Part shown: piece by piece, positions 6,281-9,276 of the stretch
Position numbering within the stretch: position 1 is the first letter of the stretch
How the letters are laid out: each line of letters begins with the position of its first letter
Assembly (NCBI GenBank): GCA_036389375.1
Contig: DASVQA010000232.1
Location: 1 to 9,276, forward strand
Direction: 5' to 3'
Length of the DNA stretch: 9,276 nt
From: QHXQ01 sp036389375
GTDB taxonomy: Bacteria > Acidobacteriota > Blastocatellia > Pyrinomonadales > Pyrinomonadaceae
Program-made: the position numbers and the translations under genes
Notes under the pieces: model-generated
The model's database searches: none
Told to the model about the DNA's origin: nothing
The model's input: only the letters and a program-made list of their open reading frames with translations

Positions 6281-7441
6281 TTAGTGAGCCGCAACTTCCG
6301 AGACGATAAAACTCTCGGCCGCGCCTTTAGCGCGCAACTCTGCGCCGGCCCGCGCGGCTTCCGCCCGGTCGCCGAAACGCCCGGTCTGTACGCGATACCA
6401 AGTGCCGCGCTTCGGCAGTTCGACCGCGACGACCTGCGCCGCGAAACCGGCCGAGCGCAAGTGCGCCGCACGCTCGTTGGCCTCGACCGGCGTGTTGTAA
6501 GAACCAACCTGAAGCGTGAACTTGCCGGCGGCGTTCGGCTGCGTCAGCGGTGCGGGCGTGGGCTTCGCTTCGACCTGCGTGCGCGGCGTCTCGACCTGCG
6601 GCGCGGGTTGTGCGGCGGCAGCTTGTGCCGTTTGCTGCACGCCGGCGTTCGATTGCGCTACGGCAGCCGACGGTTGAGCAACTTCGGGTGCGTGCTCCGG
6701 CTTGTTGACCGTTGCGGCGCTGCTCAACGCCTTTGCCGTCTGGTCGGGCGCGGCGCTTCGTGCGCTCTGATTGGTCGCGTGATTGCCGGTCGTGTTGGCC
6801 CGCGTCGGGTGCGACGAGGCGCTGCTGATCTGTTCGGCTGAGCCAGTCAGACCATTGAGCGCGACGACCAGCGCGATGAAACTCAGTCCGCAAATCAGCA
6901 GCCACAGGGGCGAGACGCGCATCAGGCGCACGCCGAGACTGTACTTGTCATGCTCAGCCTGCCGCTCAATTTCGACGCGGGAGAATTGCGGCTCATAGTC
7001 TGCGGGCATGACGAACCCGCCCGAATCCTCCAAAGTGTTTGCGGGCTGCGCCTGCGGCGTACTGGCTGCGCTCGGATTTCCCGTCAAGACGGGCGTTGCG
7101 GTCGGCTTCGGTTCGATTAACAGTTCCGGCTGGGCTGGCTCTAAAATTTCCAGCACCGTCGCCGGTTCGTCCTTAGGCTCAACCTTTTCAACAGCTTGCG
7201 GCAGGGCGAGCACTTCATCCGATTCCACCATCAGGCAAGTTTCCGGCTCTAGTTGCGCCGCCGCGAACTCGACGGGCTGCGCCTCGCTCTGATCGGCGGG
7301 GAGTGTGGTTTCCACAAGACCGTCAACCAGCAGCGCCTCGTAAGCGGCTCCGCAACGGGCGCAGGTGACGTGGGCTTTGCTCAATAGAGGTGCTGTATCG
7401 ATCATGCCTTTGCACTGGCATTTCGGACAGGTGACACGCAT
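6281..7441 (-). CDS. Zinc-ribbon, single-span membrane protein with C-terminal SPOR domain
   Basis: A 386-aa protein with three parts. Residues 1-31 form a zinc ribbon of the MJ0042 type: CPKC (5-8) and CARC (27-30). An acidic, Pro-rich cytoplasmic segment follows (about 45-175). One membrane span lies near 178-198 (PLWLLICGLSFIALVVALNGL), then an Ala/Gln/Pro-rich periplasmic linker (about 199-305). The SPOR domain is at 306-383 (FTLQVGSYNT, then TWYRVQTGRFGDRAEA), the repeat fold that binds glycan strands lacking stem peptides and often targets proteins to division sites. I chose the ATG at 7441 over one at 7498 because the zinc ribbon starts right there and GGAG lies 9 nt upstream. It is the first gene of the cluster; the amidase gene downstream could generate the glycan its SPOR domain binds. 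The ligand of the zinc ribbon is unknown. Confidence 0.88.
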   Translation of the reverse strand: MRVTCPKCQCKGMIDTAPLLSKAHVTCARCGAAYEALLVDGLVETTLPADQSEAQPVEFAAAQLEPETCLMVESDEVLALPQAVEKVEPKDEPATVLEILEPAQPELLIEPKPTATPVLTGNPSAASTPQAQPANTLEDSGGFVMPADYEPQFSRVEIERQAEHDKYSLGVRLMRVSPLWLLICGLSFIALVVALNGLTGSAEQISSASSHPTRANTTGNHATNQSARSAAPDQTAKALSSAATVNKPEHAPEVAQPSAAVAQSNAGVQQTAQAAAAQPAPQVETPRTQVEAKPTPAPLTQPNAAGKFTLQVGSYNTPVEANERAAHLRSAGFAAQVVAVELPKRGTWYRVQTGRFGDRAEAARAGAELRAKGAAESFIVSEVAAH

Positions 7442-7656
7442 AAGGCGAATCTCCAATCTGCCGCCCGGCCGCGGCAACACGCACCGAACTTCAAGCAAAA
7501 ATCTGGCGGGCCTGAGTTGGGGCTGTGTGGGCAGACATGCCGGTCTGATGTGGGCTGTTGTGCCGCTTGTGTCGGCAACTTAGGCTAGGGTTAGGGGTTA
7601 CTGCTTTCGCTCTGGCTCAAGAGGCATGAACCCGACATGGCTCATGCACGGGGAAA

Positions 7657-7685
7657 ATGATAAACCAATAACAATGTTTAAGCAA
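7657..7685 (-). promoter_or_regulatory. Candidate promoter for the SPOR/amidase/actin-like cluster
   Basis: On the minus strand TTGCTT (7685-7680), a 17-bp spacer and TATCAT (7662-7657) resemble a sigma70 promoter: -10 five of six, -35 only three of six. It lies in the AT-rich core and would give a leader of roughly 210 nt before the ATG at 7441. This is a pattern match only. Confidence 0.4.
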
Positions 7686-7729
7686 GTAAAATATCGTCAG
7701 GCATGTTTGTGATAGAATCAATATCGAGA

Positions 7730-7756
7730 AAAATGACCGCCCTGACCGGTCATTTT
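7730..7756. promoter_or_regulatory. Dyad with TGACCG half-sites, possible operator
   Basis: AAAATGACCG (7730-7739) pairs perfectly with CGGTCATTTT (7747-7756) across 7 nt. Inside it, TGACCGGTCA (7743-7752) is itself a perfect 10-bp palindrome. The site therefore carries TGACCG twice in direct order plus its inverse. It lies between divergent genes, which favours an operator over a terminator. The regulator is unknown. Confidence 0.45.
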
Positions 7757-7851
7757 GATAAGGCCAGCCTGCATTTTGACATGAATGTGTGAGGCAAGCG
7801 TCCGCAAAACTCGAAAAACATGCGATTTTGACCCGTCTGCTCGGACGGCAT

Positions 7852-7879
7852 GCAGGTTGTAAACGGGATTTACGCCTGC
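7852..7879 (+). other. Hairpin in the putative leader of the PAS-GGDEF gene
   Basis: GCAGG (7852-7856) pairs with CCTGC (7875-7879), and GTAAA (7859-7863) with TTTAC (7869-7873), separated by a small internal bulge and capped by a 5-nt loop. It sits 64 nt before the chosen ATG at 7944, or directly before an alternative in-frame ATG at 7881. It may affect translation; no known riboswitch consensus is recognised. Confidence 0.4.
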
Positions 7880-7943
7880 CATGTGTCGCGGGTGACGTGC
7901 TTGCCCTCTCACAACTCAAATTCCAGATACGAACAACTCTCTT

Positions 7944-9276
7944 ATGATCACCGCAAGCAGTCACCGTCTAAACCAACCGCTGACCATCCTCTTCGTCACA
8001 CTGGCTGCCGGTCTGACGGGCTTGTGCCTTGCGCGCCTGTCACCTTCAGCCGTTGACGTGCCCTTCCTGTTGCTGGCGCTCTTGGCCATTAATCTCGGCA
8101 CGCGCATCGCCGTAAAGATTCCGCACGTCGGCGGACAGGTGAACCTCTCCGCTGGCTTTGTGTTTCTGGCGCTGCTGCTCTTTCAGAGCGAGTCCGCGAT
8201 CCTGTTGGCGGGTGTCGCGGCCCTCTGCGCGACCTTGCACTTCAGCAAGAAGCCTTTACAGCTTCTCTTCAACTCGGCACTCGCCGCCATGACGACCGGC
8301 CTCCTCGTCTGTGCGCTCCGACTCAGCTTCGGCCCGCTCGCCGCGCTTCCACACCGCAGCCACACGTTCGCGCTCTTACTAGCCGTCTGCCTCACGGCCG
8401 CGCTGCAATCCTTCTGCCACTCTTGCGTCCTCGCACTCAACGAAAAAGGGGTGGGTGGCCATTCATCTCTGACGCGCATGTGTGCCCGTGCTTACGGCTG
8501 GACGTTCCTCACTTACTTCGTCTTTGCTGGCGCGGCGGGCGTGCTGGCCAAACTGGTTGACCTCGCCGGTTTCTATCCGGCCATCGGCGTCACGGCCATC
8601 GGCGCGATGGCGCACTACGCTTACTGCACCTACGTCAAAGATATGCGCACGTCGGTTGCGCAGGTGCGCCAGATCGAGCAGCGCGTCGCCACGTTGCAAG
8701 AGAGCGAGGAGTTGTTCCGCAGCGCCTTCGACTACGCGGCCATCGGCATGGCGCTCGTCTCGACGAAGGGGCGCTGGCTGCAAGTTAACCGCTCGCTCTG
8801 CGACATTCTCGGTTACACGGAAGAAGAACTGCTGGCTTCGACCTTCCAGAAGGTGACGCATCAGGACGACCTCGCGACGGCGCTGGCCAACATCAAGCAG
8901 TTATTGAAAGGGCGCGTGCCGACCTATCAGATGGAGCAGCGTTATCTGCACAAGCAGGGGCACACGGTCTGGGTCTTGTGGAGCGTCTCACGCGTGCGCG
9001 ACCGGCACACGGACGCCGTCCATCTCATCTTCCAGATTCAGGACATCACCGACCGCAAGCGCGCCGAAGAACGCCTGATGCACGACGCCTTTCACGATGC
9101 GCTGACGGGGTTGCCGAACCGCGCGCTCTTTATCGATCATCTCAAGCTCTCGATTGCGCGCACGCAGCGCACGCCGAACCAGATGTTCGCCGTGCTGTTC
9201 CTCGATCTCGACCGCTTCAAGATCATCAACGACTCGCTCGGCCACATGATCGGCGATCAACTGCTGGTTGGCATCG
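7944..9276 (+). CDS. Multi-pass membrane PAS-GGDEF protein (putative diguanylate cyclase), truncated at window edge
   Basis: An open frame of 444 codons continues past the right edge. Residues about 11-230 are a multi-span membrane sensor region of the MASE type, with spans such as LTILFVTLAAGLTGL and AGFVFLALLLF. A coiled linker follows (about 235-256). A PAS domain covers about 253-375: SEELFRSAFDYAAIGMALVS, then VNRSLCDILGYTEEEL, ending with a PAC-like FQIQDITDRKRAEE. The GGDEF domain begins with HDALTGLPNR (384-393) and continues FLDLDRFKIINDSLGH; the catalytic GG[DE]EF motif lies beyond the window, so activity cannot be judged. Such proteins make cyclic-di-GMP and often carry a further EAL domain, which could also lie beyond the edge. 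No clear Shine-Dalgarno supports the ATG at 7944; an in-frame ATG at 7881 would add 21 residues. It is divergent from the envelope cluster. Confidence 0.88.
   Translation, partial: MITASSHRLNQPLTILFVTLAAGLTGLCLARLSPSAVDVPFLLLALLAINLGTRIAVKIPHVGGQVNLSAGFVFLALLLFQSESAILLAGVAALCATLHFSKKPLQLLFNSALAAMTTGLLVCALRLSFGPLAALPHRSHTFALLLAVCLTAALQSFCHSCVLALNEKGVGGHSSLTRMCARAYGWTFLTYFVFAGAAGVLAKLVDLAGFYPAIGVTAIGAMAHYAYCTYVKDMRTSVAQVRQIEQRVATLQESEELFRSAFDYAAIGMALVSTKGRWLQVNRSLCDILGYTEEELLASTFQKVTHQDDLATALANIKQLLKGRVPTYQMEQRYLHKQGHTVWVLWSVSRVRDRHTDAVHLIFQIQDITDRKRAEERLMHDAFHDALTGLPNRALFIDHLKLSIARTQRTPNQMFAVLFLDLDRFKIINDSLGHMIGDQLLVGI

Larger units (their letters stand above)
7442..7943. other. Divergent intergenic control region, about 500 bp, no convincing gene
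   Basis: The gap separates the start of the SPOR gene (minus) from the start of the PAS-GGDEF gene (plus). Short ORFs here read as low-quality translations and are not called. The centre (about 7650-7840) is clearly more AT-rich than the flanking genes. It holds a candidate minus-strand promoter (7657-7685), a dyad with TGACCG half-sites (7730-7756), three copies of ATTTTGA (7752, 7773, 7825) and a hairpin (7852-7879). Confidence 0.75.

Noticed and set aside
7575..7600. Telomere-like GGGTTAGGGGTT stretch
   Set aside because: It is a short, single, imperfect run with no extended tandem array.
7780..7943. Possible cyclic-di-GMP riboswitch before the GGDEF gene
   Set aside because: The leader has hairpins and a GGCAAGCG stretch, but the conserved core of the GEMM class (GGGACGCAAAGCC-type segment and receptor) is absent.
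7617..7964. Minus-strand ORF of 115 codons in the divergent intergenic region
   Set aside because: Its composition is unlike the neighbouring genes. It has no domain and no ribosome binding site, and it overlaps the start of the PAS-GGDEF gene and the dyads.
1..9276. Mobile elements, CRISPR arrays, tRNA or rRNA
   Set aside because: I saw no transposase or integrase, no regularly spaced repeats, no tRNA cloverleaf and no rRNA-like sequence.

Overview
The window is G+C-rich bacterial chromosome, densely coded, with no mobile element, CRISPR array, rRNA or tRNA that I can see. The protein types suggest a Gram-negative-type bacterium with a complex signalling repertoire. They include a secreted M1 peptidase, a membrane J-protein, PilZ and PAS-GGDEF proteins, and an actin-like/amidase/SPOR envelope cluster. 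My best guess is Acidobacteriota, perhaps Blastocatellia. That rests on overall flavour and not on a marker gene.

Layout: (1) Positions 1-1906, minus strand: a small unrecognised protein followed by a secreted M1 zinc aminopeptidase that runs off the left edge. (2) Positions 2004-3344, plus strand: a tight three-gene unit encoding a membrane-anchored J-domain protein, a VOC/glyoxalase-fold protein and a PilZ protein; the last two overlap by ATGA. (3) Positions 3345-3585: a convergent intergenic region with three hairpins, one of them a good intrinsic terminator for the minus-strand genes. (4) Positions 3586-7441, minus strand: a three-gene cluster, in transcription order a zinc-ribbon/transmembrane/SPOR protein, a membrane-anchored amidase_2-type peptidoglycan amidase, and an actin/Hsp70-fold protein. 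(5) Positions 7442-7943: a divergent control region with an AT-rich core, a candidate promoter and several dyads. (6) From 7944 to the right edge, plus strand: a multi-pass membrane PAS-GGDEF protein, truncated by the window before its GGDEF active-site motif.

The most interesting part is region 4. SPOR domains bind glycan strands stripped of stem peptides, and amidases of the family next door make such strands. Both proteins have one membrane span and a cytoplasmic N-terminal part, and a cytoplasmic actin-fold protein is encoded just downstream. Together they look like a candidate trans-envelope module in which a cytoplasmic actin-like factor works with periplasmic wall cleavage and wall sensing. 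The link is inferred from gene order and domain logic. The PilZ protein and the GGDEF protein suggest cyclic-di-GMP signalling nearby, but nothing in the sequence ties them to the envelope cluster.
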